Numbered from the stretch's first letter, positions 12,061 to 24,809 are shown. The stretch is 64,000 nucleotides of DNA from Siphonodentalium dalli (GCA_032622095.1 CP136063.1:216585982-216649981), one strand, 5' to 3'. Notes: a model not told the origin generated them from the sequence alone. Numbers and translations are program-made.

Positions 12061-15000
12061 GTGTTGTCACTACCCATTAGACTGTAATGGTGGCTTGAAG
12101 CATGTTGTTGTATAATATATGTTTGCATGCATGATAAGGAAAAGTCTCCGTGGAACACTTTTCGACACAATACAGTTATGTGCTTTTTAATTATATACCT
12201 TGGAACGTACATGCCTCATCCCTCTATGTTTTCATTGAAATTTATGACTCAACTCATGTAAGTTGTAGAATGTCGGTGTTGATCTAGCAGAACGAGAATA
12301 CACTCTTCGCCAGTATGTAATTCCGACTTCTGTAAACTAAGTCGTCGTTGTCAGCATAAGATGGGTTAAATTTCGGATTACATACAAAACACGAACGAGG
12401 CATTTCCACGATATAAGTTCGGTACGCATGCACGAGTGAATATTCCAGGACGACAAAACACAATCCCAGGGTGTAGGGCAAATTTTGTCTGTGAAACAAA
12501 TTTTCATCCAGACACTTGTTTTTTGCGTACATTCATAGCGAATTCGATGCAGCGTAATAGGTTAATTCAGTCTATTCCGTACGATGTGTATGGTATAATA
12601 AGGCGTTTGGATATATAAGCGTCTGTAAAAAGAATGTCTTAACGTACGATCATGTTATCATGTAATACAATGCAACCCACTGCCCACCGGGAAGTGTCGA
12701 TAATAACTTAATTCCAACTCAAGTGATTAATTTTCTGCTCTGGATTTTTATATGTATAACTAATTATCCATATGAGCACAGTGCTCATGTTTCCATGACA
12801 TGTTGCACAACCCGGTAGTAATAGTTACATGCTTGTTGACCTAGATACTAGCTTTAGCAGGTAACATAATTATGTCTCCACGTGATCTTCACTTATTTGT
12901 ATCTCAGATGTGTCTACCGTGCTCGTTGAAAGCTGATTATGCTACCCATGGTTACCGAATACTGACTGCAGAGATATCTCAAATACAGCTGTTCTCTAGT
13001 GATGGGTCTTTCAGTCCCGTGTATCTACGTATGGTACTCCTTGCAGAAACGTATTTGTGTTGCTACTTTCAAGTCTAATCCATTGTAAGTCACTCATAAC
13101 AACCCCTAGCTGTGATGTACTTTTGGGGCATGGACATCTCTATGTACCACTCCTAATGCATATTCAATTGGATTGTCTATAAATGCTTGCCCTATTAGGA
13201 TTTTTAACAGTCCGTTCTGCTTCGGATGTGTTGGACATCCGTTATGACCCGGTGGTTTAAATTAGATGCCACGTAGTATACACTAACTTAAAATCTATAG
13301 TTAGTAGGGGATATACATCTACTGGTATGTGATGTGAAACACTCGGGTAGGGCGATCAGATATAGAATGGAATATTGTATCCAATTTGTCAACACACACC
13401 GTCATTCTTATATATTAATTAAATGCAAAGACTCTTGATGACGAAATCGTTTTCGTCAGTTTATCGCCGATACTTGCGTCCCGAATCTACAAGTAAATAT
13501 TTACAATAGAGCGTAGTTCAGGCAATGTTTTCTATGGAGTGGTTAGATCGATTGGCTTGAGATTTTCAGAGATGTTAGTAAAATGCTACATTCCACCATT
13601 TGGTATAGCGCCTGAATACCAAATTATCAGTTACACTCACTCGCGCAAGTCCTTAATAATTCTTTAAGAATCATTTGCGCTCATATAGCATACTACTGCA
13701 CCACTGACATAATGTGCTTAGTAGAAAATGTGTTGATGCAACTGGAAACCCGGCGATATGCTGTTTGTTATTTAGTTATTTGTCCTCGTGCAATGTCATA
13801 TAAAATGTGATGCATCAATAGTCCATTATTTTGGTTAATAAATTATTGGTTTGCCTTTTCGTGGCATGATTATGAAAACTATTTTCGTTTAACCAGCCCC
13901 GCCACAAATTCAGGTTAATTTATGTTATTTCTAACTACGATAATGCATTGTCGAAGTCAATTGGGCTGATATGGATCCTAATGAAACCAACTCCGCTTTC
14001 AACAATTTATTAAGTTGATACTTCACGCGAAAACTTCAGAAGAAATTCTTTACCGACATACATGTATACATATGTATTACATTTGGTAAATTATTATAAA
14101 AATTCCATGACACCCACCGTCTTATTATGCTACTATGGGATATGAAAGGTCTAATAACAAGTGTGGTCTTGGCTTTTTTTCAATGAAATATAAATTTATT
14201 AGTTAAATGGGGGCCCTGATTAAGTTCCAGTATGCTTGGTCTTTCCTCCCGTCGGTGCTCGTATATTTGTTTGAATTAGGTGTTGTAATACGTTCGTGAC
14301 ATCCCTTAGTGTTACGTTTTATTGTCCAAAACAGTGTCAGCAGAATATAACAATAGCCAAACACCAACTGTACAGGTACAGGCCCAACTATTGATACAGG
14401 ACATATTTCCCCAAATTGAATATGTTTCAGACCCCAAATAATAGTACACGTTAATTTTGTATAGCTTGTCTCACAATCATCGTCATATTGACTAACTCAA
14501 AATCAATATATAATCCTGGTTTATCATCGTTCTATTTAACACTAATAGAATAAAGTTGCAGTACATTAGTATTACAATAACTAGTAAGTGTTACAAGCAC
14601 GATATTTGGCAGAAGGTTTTGCCTCTTAGTACACATAGCCATACTGGCGAGAAAAATGAAATAAACAGAGACTCAAAACAAGGATAATATAAGGTCCTTG
14701 TTTTCCAGAATTTTAATAATCATTGGACCCTGAGAGTAAAATAACGCTAGTGTGCATGTACATGTCAATCTCAGAGAGCTGTTACAATATTGTATTCGTT
14801 TTGGCCATAAAATGGTGTGCATAAATGTTGAATAAACAGACATACATAAAACTAAAACCAAGTGTTGATTTTAAGGCATCGACGCGAGTTTTGCATACAT
14901 CAAGGAAAACTCTTGATTTCTTATCCATAATCTTCATTGCATATTGAATCTGAACAGTTATGAAAAGAGAAGACCAAAATAGTGGATTTAATATATTTCA

Positions 15001-16433
15001 AAGGTTAAAATATTGTGTTGGTTGTCTCTTCTTGTGCCAATAACTGTTTTAAAAATTAATAGATCAAACAAGAGGCTAATGTCCAAATAGCTTATTGTCT
15101 TGCGTCCATGATATGCAATTTCAGTTGTGTCATACTATTTAGTTAAATTTCAATGACATTATATAACATCATACCCCATATATTACATATATTATAATAA
15201 AGAATAAAGAAGCCATAAATAATACAGTTAAATAATAAAAAAAAGTAGAATGCAACCTGGTCCATCTAATATAAGAGAACAATCCACTTGAAAATATTAC
15301 TTGATTGTGGACATATAACTTATCTAAGCCCAACTTGCCATGCACATTCTATCAAACAGAACATAGTTATGGATCGTTGTCTTTATAAATGAAAAAAATA
15401 TTATATTCAGAGATAGCATCAATATATACTCTGCATTCGTGAATTTTTTTTTTTGCAGACATCCTTGGCAACAGTAAATAGTGACGTTTAGGATCTTTAA
15501 AGTATAGACATTGGTTTAATATTTTATTCCATTCAAAACACATCATGTATAATGCAATAGCATTGATACTACTCTGTTCCTCATCTATGTGTTAAATTGT
15601 TAATGAATAACAACCATTGTAGGGCTGATTAAAATAAACGTATAGCGAGTTGATGTTATTTTCGGCATTGATACTTGACGAGAGATAGTGTTCAAGAGTA
15701 CCTCGAAAATAGGTAGTTGTGTATAATATCATTTCGTCTTCTGACAATAATTCATCATATAAAATTACCTGCGTGCCTTCCCGGCCATTGTGACAAAACA
15801 AATTAGGTAGGATATATGATACCGACATCTAATCCTTTCGAATATCTGCATATATCAAACCAGTGATTTTTGTCTCGAAGTGTGTTTGATGATACGAAGC
15901 CTGCCATATATTTGTAGACTGTATTTTTAGTTGATTTGTACTGAGTTGGAACATTTTTTGTGTTAATGTGTGTAAACGACATGTCAACAAGATTAGTTAG
16001 TATGTGAATAAAGCAGAGGCGCCAGCATGTGACTCACCAGATACGAAACTGAAAGAAAATTCAATAAAACAAACTTCAGCTGGTTTGGTTTAAACCAGGA
16101 AGTAGAATTAGCTTCGAGAATAGTAGTCTCGTACCTGACTCAATCCTACCAAATGCGTTTGCTGGCCTGGGTACTAGGCTACGAGAATAGAAGCATTAAT
16201 TATAGACCAGGAAAAACCCTCGTCTATTTTCAGTTTAAGCTACTTCTTGGAAATTGAACAATGAATAACAATGAATGACTATTTGATCGAACGTATTCGC
16301 TTTCCAACCCCGAAAAATACTCTACCCGGTCGGTCTGAAATTACTTTCCGTTTTATGAGGGTATGATCATATTTGATTGTTAAAATGACATGCTCAATTT
16401 CAAATGGCATTCAAAATAATTATATATATATCT
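12061..16433. other. 4.4 kb of AT-rich sequence without recognised genes
   Basis: No family could be recognised in any frame. The strongest open frames (62-78 codons) lack motifs. AT-rich runs such as 15,180-15,240 and a poly-T run at 15,446-15,455 are low complexity. I see no paired element ends, no tandem array and no copies elsewhere in the window, apart from the inverted 27-bp match at 12,520-12,550 to the 11.5-kb repeat. This may be unique intergenic or intronic DNA. Confidence 0.5.
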
Positions 16434-17235
16434 TAAAGCCACATTGCGGTTTCCACTCCAAAATAGCCCGAATAATATTCTCTTGAATTTTCCCGGTATC
16501 GAAATAGGTCGATAAATACTTGAACTACCCTTCTACTGGCATTATAATTATATGTCCCTGAAAGACGCACTGAAGTCATTAATGAAAGTGTCAATGACAC
16601 TGTTGCTCAACTTGGGAAGGGGTTTACTTTTTGCTGAGCAATGAATAGAATGATAACAAAAGGGTGTGCCCATCTAGAGGTGATCCTATTCAAAACATTT
16701 CTCCAATAAATGTGGGCTGATGGATTTAAATTTGAAATTCAAAATGGCTGCTGGCGGCCATCTTTTTAACTAATTTTGGGGGGAAAACCCGATGGCTTCC
16801 ATCTAGAGGTCACCCCGAAGATCCATATGAAGTTTGGTGATGAGCGGATGAGGGATTCGGCCTGTAGGGAGAACCAAAGGGAAATATTGACGGACGGACG
16901 GACGATGGACACCAACCCACGGCAATAGCTCAAACTTTATTAAAATAGCAAGCAACCAACCGCCATATGTACATCATGGAACACAAAAGAGCGTTCCGTG
17001 TTATTCGATTCCTGATATGGTAGATATAAAGAGCGTTTGTTTCACTAATGCGCGAAAAAATTAAAACAGGTGAAAAATGACTGTGTCCTTGGCAAGTATG
17101 TTCAGATCATATGGAGCCGGTATATCAATACATCGTGTATTTATCAACCTATCTTATATCTCCTTCCATATTACGTAGACAAAATTTGGAAGCTCGAATG
17201 AGCCATGTCCGTTTAAATACATTAAACATTCCTGA
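16434..17235 (-). repeat. Dispersed repeat V, interrupted copy
   Basis: 16,434-16,590 and 16,965-17,235 together match 30,660-31,090 in the same direction and the reverse complement of 8,355-8,942. The left part carries GCCACATTGCGGTTTCCACT; the right part ends with GCTCGAATGAGCCATGTCCG. The intervening 370 bp belong to a different repeat (see 16,590-16,960). Motif AAAGAGCG occurs twice, at 16,986 and 17,028. Confidence 0.65.
16590..16960 (+). repeat. (GACG)n-bearing molluscan repeat nested in repeat V
   Basis: This block includes ATGGCTGCTGGCGGCCAT, 'CATCTAGAGGT' twice, ATGAAGTTTGGTGATGAGCG and a terminal GACGGACGGACGGACG run near 16,889-16,904. Shorter relatives lie at 25,290-25,400 (CTCCAATAAA.GCTGGCTGC) and 26,025-26,150 (ATGAAGTTTAGTGATGATCG). 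I know this style of repeat from bivalve genomes but not its class. It separates the two halves of repeat V, so it arrived later. Confidence 0.6.
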
Positions 17236-17293
17236 ACGAACAGAGGATGCATAAGTGTCGTTTTATCGAAAACTGAACTTTAGATCACACTTA

Positions 17294-17944
17294 GTGCCAC
17301 CGCAGACGCTACGATTAAAATCGTAAGTGGGGAAAATCGTAGGTGGAGAAATCGTAGCTTGCCCGCAGACGCTACGGTGCTGCGATGTTTGCAGCTACGA
17401 TTTTATCAACGTGATCACATGATTGCAAAATGTTATACCACATTCGCCGCATTATGCAACTAAATACATTGGCATGTATCTCAATGTTCTAAACTAACAA
17501 GTTGATGTTGAAAGTTCAATATTTTGTTTAATTTTGACATTTTTGTACCTGTCAACTCAACAGGCTCAGCTGCCCCAATTGAATTTCAACAATTGCGGCA
17601 GCCTTCTACTCCTTGCCTGATATGTGGTATAGGCCTGCACTCCCTGTCGTGCCACATCTCCACCAATGTGGCCTCGTTTTTGTAAGTGCAAGAAGTTTGT
17701 AAACTTTGCGCCATTTTTGAATGTTTTCTTTTCGTGGTATTTACAACATGACCAGTGCGACAGTGGTCATGTGACAGCTACGATCGCGCGCGTTGCCAGG
17801 GTCACGCCACAATTTTCCTGGTAAAATCAAACAGTGCTTGATTGCTACGATTTGGCTACGATATTGTCGTGGGCATGCGCATTGGATGCTTCCTCCTGCG
17901 ATTTTCCCCACTTACGATTTTAATCGCAGCGTGTGCGGTGGCAC
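17294..17944. mobile_element. 651-bp TIR DNA transposon, non-autonomous, TTA target duplication
   Basis: Terminal inverted repeats of about 48 bp start with GTGCCACCGCA(G/C)ACGCT and are flanked by TTA at 17,291-17,293 and 17,945-17,947. Inside the left end the TIR core recurs (GCCCGCAGACGCTACG near 17,358). There is no transposase frame. A 3-bp TTA duplication and short-tip TIRs are typical of PIF/Harbinger elements, so I infer a Harbinger-like MITE, but no enzyme is present to prove it. The high identity of the two TIRs (three or four mismatches seen) suggests a fairly young insertion. Confidence 0.8.
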
Positions 17945-17949
17945 TTAAC

Positions 17950-19504
17950 TCGGAAATTGCCAACATGTAATCACTGAAAATCAAGCCATGTAAACGTAAT
18001 TTGTTTTCTGTGGGATATAGAGTGTGAAACGCATTGCTGAGTACACATGTTTTATTCTTCTGTAAAATAGCTGAGAAAATATCCCGATATTGGTGCCTAA
18101 CTTAGAGTATTAGCCTCATAATCACAACTTAGGAGTGTAACAGTTCTATTTCAAGGCAATCGAGGCAGTTACGGTTCTTTACAGGATATTTATGCGAACG
18201 ATTTACACCATTTGGTCCGACTATAGCGTTGTGTATCAAACTTTTTTAACCGGTTAATAACTAGAGTATGTTATCTACATAAACCAACAGTTATAAGAGT
18301 ATAGCTTTCTAGTATAACAGGAGATTAAGTGACATTACCTTCACTTCGAGTGCCAGAGACAACATATTGAAAGTCATCTTGTGTATATGATCATATATAA
18401 TCATGCTCGCCCATATATTTGCCCCAATAATTTAGACATCTACTGCCAAGAGATACTGTTCATTTTAAACAGACATGGCTCATTCGAGCTTTAAAATGTT
18501 GTCTACGTAATTTAGGAGGATGTGTAAGATTGGTTGCAAAACACACGAAATATGCATCTAGTTGTGATTGCAGTAACACATTTGAGACCTATTAAATCTT
18601 TAATTCACCAGCTTTCGATTAATATGTAGTCTTCATCTGTGGCAGATCTAGTGATATATAACCGGCCTCATATGCCCTGAGAATTGCAAATGAAATTAAA
18701 ACATGTCTTTTGGAAATTAGTTCATTAAGATAAATATATAAATATATACATGTACATGTAATTTCCCTGATGGCTCAGTCAGTAAGGAATATGATGCAAT
18801 TGACTACAATAAGCTGACATGGGCGGTGGCCATTTTGGGATCGTGATGGGGTTTTTGGAATATGACATGGGTCCCCTTATTGGACACTCTGGACGGCGGT
18901 CATTTTGGATCGGGTGAGGTTTGTGGTGCTTATTTTCGGAATGTCGTATACGCTGAGTACAAGCTGAAAACGGTGACCTTTTTTAATCAGTGGATCACTA
19001 TGATTGGTTTGTTGGAAAAAATCAGTCTTTACATATAGGAAGGCAGTGTAACTCACTGAAATTGATCATAAGTTGTGTAAAATCAACTTAATGCACATTT
19101 CGTTGTGTTTACTTGGTTATTTTCATGTATGCCCTGGCGTCCTTCCAAATAATAGTCATCGTATTTCCCATAAAGAACCGACTAAATTATTTTCACGTTA
19201 TTTCGGGACCATATATTGTGAGGGGAATGGGAACAGTAATCGAATCATCACCTAGATGGCTCAAAAATTGAGTTTTAACTGTAAAAAAGTCGAGAAGATG
19301 TATAATTTGGATCACAAGGAACGGTAGCAATCATTATTCATGTTCTACTGTACGGGTTTTCATAACAATTTGTATTTCATATCTGTCAATATCTGTTGGC
19401 GTATTTTTGGTCAGTTCCCATTTAATTATCAGTAATTAATCTATTTCCAAAATTCTTATAAATGACGCACTCGTTTTTATTGCTATTAACTGCAAGCCAG
19501 GCAA
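17950..19504. other. Spacer with a partial repeat V (18,465-18,700), otherwise unrecognised
   Basis: A direct partial copy of repeat V begins with ACATGGCTCATTCGAGC near 18,473. It runs to about 18,535, and an outlying match (CGGCCTCATATGCCCTGAGAAT) lies near 18,664. The rest, including a GATGGCTCAGTCAGTAAGG stretch at about 18,770 that superficially recalls a tRNA D-arm, contains nothing I can support. Confidence 0.5.
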
Positions 19505-19874
19505 TTGTTTCAATATAGCGCCGTCTAAAAAAAACTAAATCCACGAGCTTACTTTGTCGACGTCTAGAATCAGATATGCCACAATAACGCCAATTTATAT
19601 TGTTAATTAGTTTTGCTTTGTTCGATATCGTAGATAGTATAAATATATGTTATGAATGTTTCGAGGAGAAAACGAGAGACCATTAGAAAGATCAGGGATT
19701 CGTCGTGCGGAAGTCGCTGTGTATTGTATGTCTGTTGTGTAAACTCGGAAGCTGGATATATAGTTATTGAACTAATTCGACACATCGTTATTAAAGTGAG
19801 CTAATGCCCAAGTAGACTAAACAGTTGGTGGAGAATCACGGACTGTGTTAGTTTTATGCAAACATAATATAACG

Positions 19875-20091
19875 ATGGACATAATACCAGAATTTGAACA
19901 ACATTAAATCTGGAATGGTGCATTTGCGAGTTTATTTGATCCAGCCGATGTAACTCTATTTCGAAGAGTAAAACAGTTTCTTCGATTCAGGAAAGATCAC
20001 CCTGGATGATTTATATGAAATTACAACCACGCCAGTTTATGTACAATTCTATCTAACAGGCCTCTTTTTTCGCACGTCTCTCAATTACTGA
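19875..20091 (+). pseudogene. Coding remnant inside element A (copy 1)
   Basis: A frame starting at an ATG gives a hydrophilic protein-like sequence (MDIIPEFEQ at the start). It changes frame twice and ends with a stop at 20,089-20,091. Recognisable protein-like segments are DPADVTLF and SGKITLDDLYEIT. The same frame changes occur in the second copy at 31,860-32,087, so the breaks predate the duplication of element A. I do not recognise the protein. It may be a transposon protein or a fragment of a host gene picked up by the element. Confidence 0.5.
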
Positions 20092-20287
20092 TTCACATAT
20101 TGTGAGGAGTGGAGGTAACACGCCATGGGATTGCTTGCCGTTCGCTGATTCTATGTTATGACAAGTACATGTACATGGTCAAAATGTTTTGCGGTTCATA
20201 GTTTTTGTTATATTGCTCTCTTACCGATTGGCTTCATGTGATGTGCATGATGCTATCTCAACTGCATGAACGTATTAGATCATTCAG

Positions 20288-20630
20288 CCTTTTTCACGAA
20301 AATCAACACGTTATGGGCTTATAATAGGATTTGTTTTTGGTTCATAATTGGTGTAGAATTGCCTCATGTTGAGTCCATAACGAACGGAAAATGAGTGTTT
20401 TAGTGCCATTATGGACCCATAATGATTTATAAGTTCATAATATGTGGAACACAACACAAATAAACCAATTCTTGGCTTACCATATATACGCTCTTTAAAA
20501 TGCGTTTTCACTGTGGCCCGCGCCATAAAACGGATATAAGTCCACGATGGGCCTATTTCAGAATCAAGTAATCCAATGAGAACCTATGTGAATATTTTCG
20601 TTCGATTATGAACCTATTTGCGCGAGCACA
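20288..20630 (-). mobile_element. M1 fold-back MITE inside element A
   Basis: Reverse-orientation copy of the M1 family. Its right end (CACGAAAATCAACACGTTAT) corresponds to the reverse complement of the GTG.TG.TTTTCGGGAGAAC end of other copies, and CGATTATGAACCTATTTGCG (about 20,603) matches the other end. The middle contains the palindromic CATTATGGACCCATAATG at about 20,402. This middle segment is the site where the 3.3-kb array sits in the other copy of A. Confidence 0.6.
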
Positions 20631-21065
20631 TGATGAACATACATTACTAGACACCTTTTGCATAATGAACTACGATATATATCTTGGTTAATTAGATTTT
20701 TTTTAGAGTTTGTATGTCGAGGAGCTCGGGTTTCCAAGGAATTAACCCTGGAAATTATCCACACATTTTTTGTCTATATGTTGATGAATGACGATCTTCA
20801 TCAAGGTAAATCAACAATAAACTGAATGTTAAAAAATTTTTAGAGTAAACATTATGCATGTGGCCAACACTTGCATAGCATTACATAGCAACAGTTGAGG
20901 TCACATGTTTCCGAATATCTTAGTTTTCCACTGCCCACCAGTGACGTGGCATAAATCGCCTGCTTTGTTTTGTTATGATTTATGTGAAATAAGCAAGTAT
21001 AGCAGTACTCCATTCCACGTATAAGCTATTTTGGGATTACAAAGATTATAAACAAGCATAAGGCA

Positions 21066-22532
21066 TGCACCAATCTGCATCTCAACAGAGTGGAGCATAT
21101 CTAGTTTTCTCAGGACAACTGAGATCATATTCATTCCATATTAACATGATATGATACAAATTATATTTGATATAGTAGGAAAATATATTTTGTTGCTAAA
21201 TATTTATCCAGTTAATTATAAATTATTCCCTCAAAACATGTCAAAACTGATGTTATTGTCCATGTTAGCGGAATGCACCAAACATACTGGAATATACTTA
21301 AGACCTCAGTTTAATCGAAAGCAAATTAAAGTAATTAGTAATGCAACTTACATGTATGTATTCAACCTCCTACCAAAATGTGTTATTTAGGCTGATGAAC
21401 ACTGGAACAATCTGAGCGTTTGTAAATAATTGGGAGAAAACCCACCAGGAAACAATTTGCAAACACCGGGGGAAATGGGCTTTTCTGGGCTCCAGCCCAT
21501 GTGTACCCACCCCAGCCCTATGTACGGAATGTTTCGTCAGACACCTCCTACATACTCTAGTTTAAATATTACAATACAACACTGAAAAAGCTCTTCAGTT
21601 TTTTCTACGTTTTAAACTACTTGACCATAAAATGGAAAATGGAAATGAGACAGTCAATCTTATGTGCGACTGAAATGTTTATAAATAACTCGCTGGATAA
21701 CCACACCCAAACTAGTATATACTTTAGTGTCAGTGACAGCCGATGTACATTCGGAACAAACGCAAAAAAACAATATAAATCATGTGGCAGACATGGACTA
21801 CGTATCTATGTCGTGCTTATTTTTTCAACGACATTTGGCCGATTTGTCAAATATCTAACATCCAATGCGACTTGATTTTAGAGTTATCCATCTTCATCCG
21901 GAATATGGTCCGAGACCGTCGGGTTGGCGAATATATGCCAGGCGGCAAACATTACATAACAAATTTCGACAATCGATATCTGATCACTCTGGTCTTAGAT
22001 TGGTGCGGTGCGTTCCTCGACTCGATTCAAATATGTTTGTAACCCCCGAAGCCAAAGAAATAGTAATTTGGGAGCGTTAATTCGGATTTTGCATCTTTTT
22101 CAGAAACAAACGTGAAACCATTTTGTTGGATATCGGTACTTTTGGCGGAGTGATACACATTAAGAGGCCAGTGCACATGGGTGCGTCGTTGGGTGAAGTT
22201 TATTGCAGCACGAGTTTCAAAAATATCATGTATTGATTGTATTGCATCGCCAGTTTTGCAGAAATAGAACTTTGTGATTCGACTGTACATCACAGTCAAT
22301 ATTGGGAGCAATTTTCAGATACAACTTCACAGTGGAAAGTGTTGTAAGTGTTTTGAAAAGGAATGTTCTCATTTCGACACGTCGTGTTGGCTATTCGTAT
22401 CGCCAGTGGTTTCGTTTGACCTCGTTATATTTTATAATATAGAATCGTTTGTTTCATGCTCGGTTTATCTGGATATACATTTTGTGGCAAATTAAAATAC
22501 ATTATGAAACTTCGTGGAATCTTCGGATGATG
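21066..22532 (+). repeat. Repeat B, copy 1 (1.47 kb)
   Basis: Matches 50,950-52,459 in the same orientation along nearly its whole length. Shared landmarks are TAGTTTTCTCAGGACAACTG, GAAAAAGCTCTTCAGTT, TTATCCATCTTCATCCG and GAAGTTTATTGCAGCACGAG. Both copies end just after CGTGGAATCTTCGGATG. It abuts the end of element A within about 10 bp. Short open frames (70-94 codons) cross it but none stays open in both copies, so I do not call a gene. Class unknown. Confidence 0.65.
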
Positions 22533-22765
22533 AATCATTTTCTAAAAAGTGATTCCATTCCAAGTCTCTGTTGTAGGCTGTCTTGTGTCATTTTATAAAA
22601 TGGATAGACAGAGAACCGTCTTCCCCCACAGACATCTAAATGCTCACTGAGGGGAATTTGTCGCAGTTCTCTTTCACGGAATTCACGCTACTGCCCAGCG
22701 GCGATAACCACGCCTGCCATAAATTGCCAGACTGAATTATAGCAGGTTAGACATCACGCGCCGAT

Positions 22766-22951
22766 ATGTCTGACAACAAGGAACGACGTGTTTCAAATTT
22801 GGTGGACTTCCCACCAGATTTCGCTGGATTGTTCTTCAATTCGACTGGCACTTCATTGAAATCGCGACAGCAAGTATACAAGTACTTTAGTGAAGGCTAC
22901 ATACATTCAGTTTCAATGTATTACCACCGGCAAATTACCACCGAAGAATGA
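22766..22951 (+). CDS. Possible exon or transposon ORF start, 61 codons
   Basis: The frame opens with an ATG after a GC-richer 100-bp leader and has a protein-like composition: charged start MSDNKERR, then LVDFPPDFAGLFFNSTGTSL, then a lysine/tyrosine-rich KYFSEGYIHSV. The last segment resembles, from memory of the family, the N-terminal part of invertebrate SWIM-zinc-finger/YqaJ-like proteins (a Y..EGYVH motif); that is inference. The frame ends at 22,951 without the zinc finger, so it is either truncated or a first exon. No clear splice donor is visible. No second copy occurs in the window. Confidence 0.35.
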   Translation: MSDNKERRVSNLVDFPPDFAGLFFNSTGTSLKSRQQVYKYFSEGYIHSVSMYYHRQITTEE

Positions 22952-22959
22952 TGAAAAAT

Positions 22960-24800
22960 TAACCTGCACATGGCGTCGATTTTGAGATAAATTGTTCGAT
23001 AATTTCGGATATTCACTGTTCTTGTCAAGCTGGATATGTAACACATAATAAATATTCAATGTTATTATAATATATCTCTTCACAATAGACACACGATCTA
23101 TCAATTTATCGATGGTTTACCATACAATTTCCCTGTTTCGATAAAAATTCGAGGACATGTATGTTTTCATCCGTTGTAGTAAGTTTTTTGTACTTTTTCG
23201 AAGATGCACCATACTGATATCAAAAAGTGTTCCATGTTATAATTGATTATTTTTTTCTGGATAACTGATTGTTTTTTTCTGGATAATGATACATATTCTA
23301 ATAGATGGGCAATATTGAATCCTATACTGGACTTATGTTCGTGAACGTATTGATCATTAACTCCTTAGTCACTAATTTAGAATTTGAAAATACCACGCCT
23401 ATACAGAAAGTGGGGGCAATGCCATACACATAGGTTCCAATAAATACGGCACATATTGCTATATAGTGTTTATATATGTCCTAGAATATAGGGACTGTTT
23501 GCCGTGTGTATGGAGCCTCTGTATGTTGTATTTTGTAATAAATTTCCCACAATGACGTAGAGCAGACCACCCTATTACCAAGAAGGGCGTTATGGAACAG
23601 TATATGTACAATATATAATAACCCTTTTATTTCAGACAAAAAGAACGCCCTTATCCCTGCCACGTGGGTGTGTATGGGCTATATCAAAACGTGGCTTATA
23701 TATCTAAGGAATTAATAAAGACATCTAAATTTAAAAAAAATGTTATAATAACAATTAATAATCTTCATAATTGGCACATTACGCGTATAGAACAAACATG
23801 TTTCAGTATATTGAGAAATTATTTTTCATATCACAGTTCCCTAGTATTCCATTGGTCTGTCATAATGTGTGTGTATGTAAGTCCACGTATAAATGCCATA
23901 AATACCATTTATTAACAAAATATACCAATAAATGCTGTATAATGTACCAAATGTAACCATCACAAATCCGAAAGCTATCAGGAAGAGGCGCCCTAATCAG
24001 CCAGTATTAATCGACAACAGGTGAATTTAACAGGTGCTGTCATATACTTTGGCCATTTTAGTGTCCCTCGTTCCCCAAACAAATCATCCCTTGGAGATTA
24101 TAACAATATGTGGTCCATTATCTCAAATGTGTACATAGTTTGATTTGATAGTGTTAACTAATTAGCTTATCTAGCACTTCCTAATCCCCTCACCATATTT
24201 CCATTTGTCACCTCTCTGGCTCAGCGTGACATTCCAACTTTCATAATTTACTAACCCATAGGGCGAAGCTTTCGCATACGGTTACTGTTATATTATTATA
24301 TTGTATCAACTTACAGCAGGGTTTGTGTTTTGGGGGCTAAATTTAGTCATCTTACTTGAAACCAATACTCTTTTATACAAAACAAAATCAAAGCGAAATC
24401 GAGTAAGCCGGTAAATGAGTCTTTTTGTCTAACCTCCTCTTCGCAAAAGCGACCGCTGCCTCAGGCTGTACAAGAAAACTAAGATGCATGCATCAGGTCG
24501 GCCGTGAACTATCTACCATAGAATTGTTGTAGCTATCGATTATACATTTTGGAACACCTGTCTGTATGTATGTGTGTATGCATGAATGCATGTGTGTATG
24601 TGTTATAGACTCTAACACTGCTCGACTGATCCGACTCGGATTTGGTATTTAACGTGTCAACTTGACCTCGCTCATAGGCATGTTTCTGGACCTTGACCGA
24701 TCCGACCAAAAATTTGTGTGTAGGACTACTTCGATCCCGGGAGCAATATTGACGGGTCCAATTTCACGTGGGACCATGTTCTCGAACGTGCTGATGTAGG
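22960..24800. other. AT-rich spacer, nothing recognised
   Basis: No gene or element ends were recognised. A local 23-bp near-duplication (TTTTTTTCTGGATAA) sits at 23,250-23,287. A purine-pyrimidine alternating stretch rich in TGTATG/TGCATG lies at 24,560-24,600. Open frames are short and overlap on both strands. Confidence 0.5.
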
Positions 24801-24809
24801 CATGTTTCT

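Larger units (their letters stand above)
19505..21056 (+). mobile_element. Element A, intact copy (1.55 kb)
   Basis: This block begins TTGTTTCAATATAGCG and ends GATTATAAACAAG, so the extreme ends are a short inverted repeat (TTGTTT / AAACAA). A second copy is split into 31,488-32,485 and 47,011-47,680. Alignment by eye gives high identity with small indels; for example, a 9-bp segment near 19,902 is missing here. It carries a broken coding stretch (19,875-20,091) and an M1 fold-back MITE in reverse orientation (20,288-20,630). No clear target-site duplication is visible. Class is unknown; the fixed ends argue for a mobile unit, and the coding remnant may be captured host sequence. Confidence 0.7.

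Noticed and set aside
12061-16433. Possible real gene hidden as short exons
   Set aside because: No frame shows recognisable protein and no convincing splice-bounded series was seen; left as unrecognised sequence.
18760-18840. tRNA-like GATGGCTCAGTCAGTAAGG stretch
   Set aside because: It resembles a tRNA A box, but there is no acceptor stem, no T-arm GGTTCGA at the right distance and no cloverleaf.
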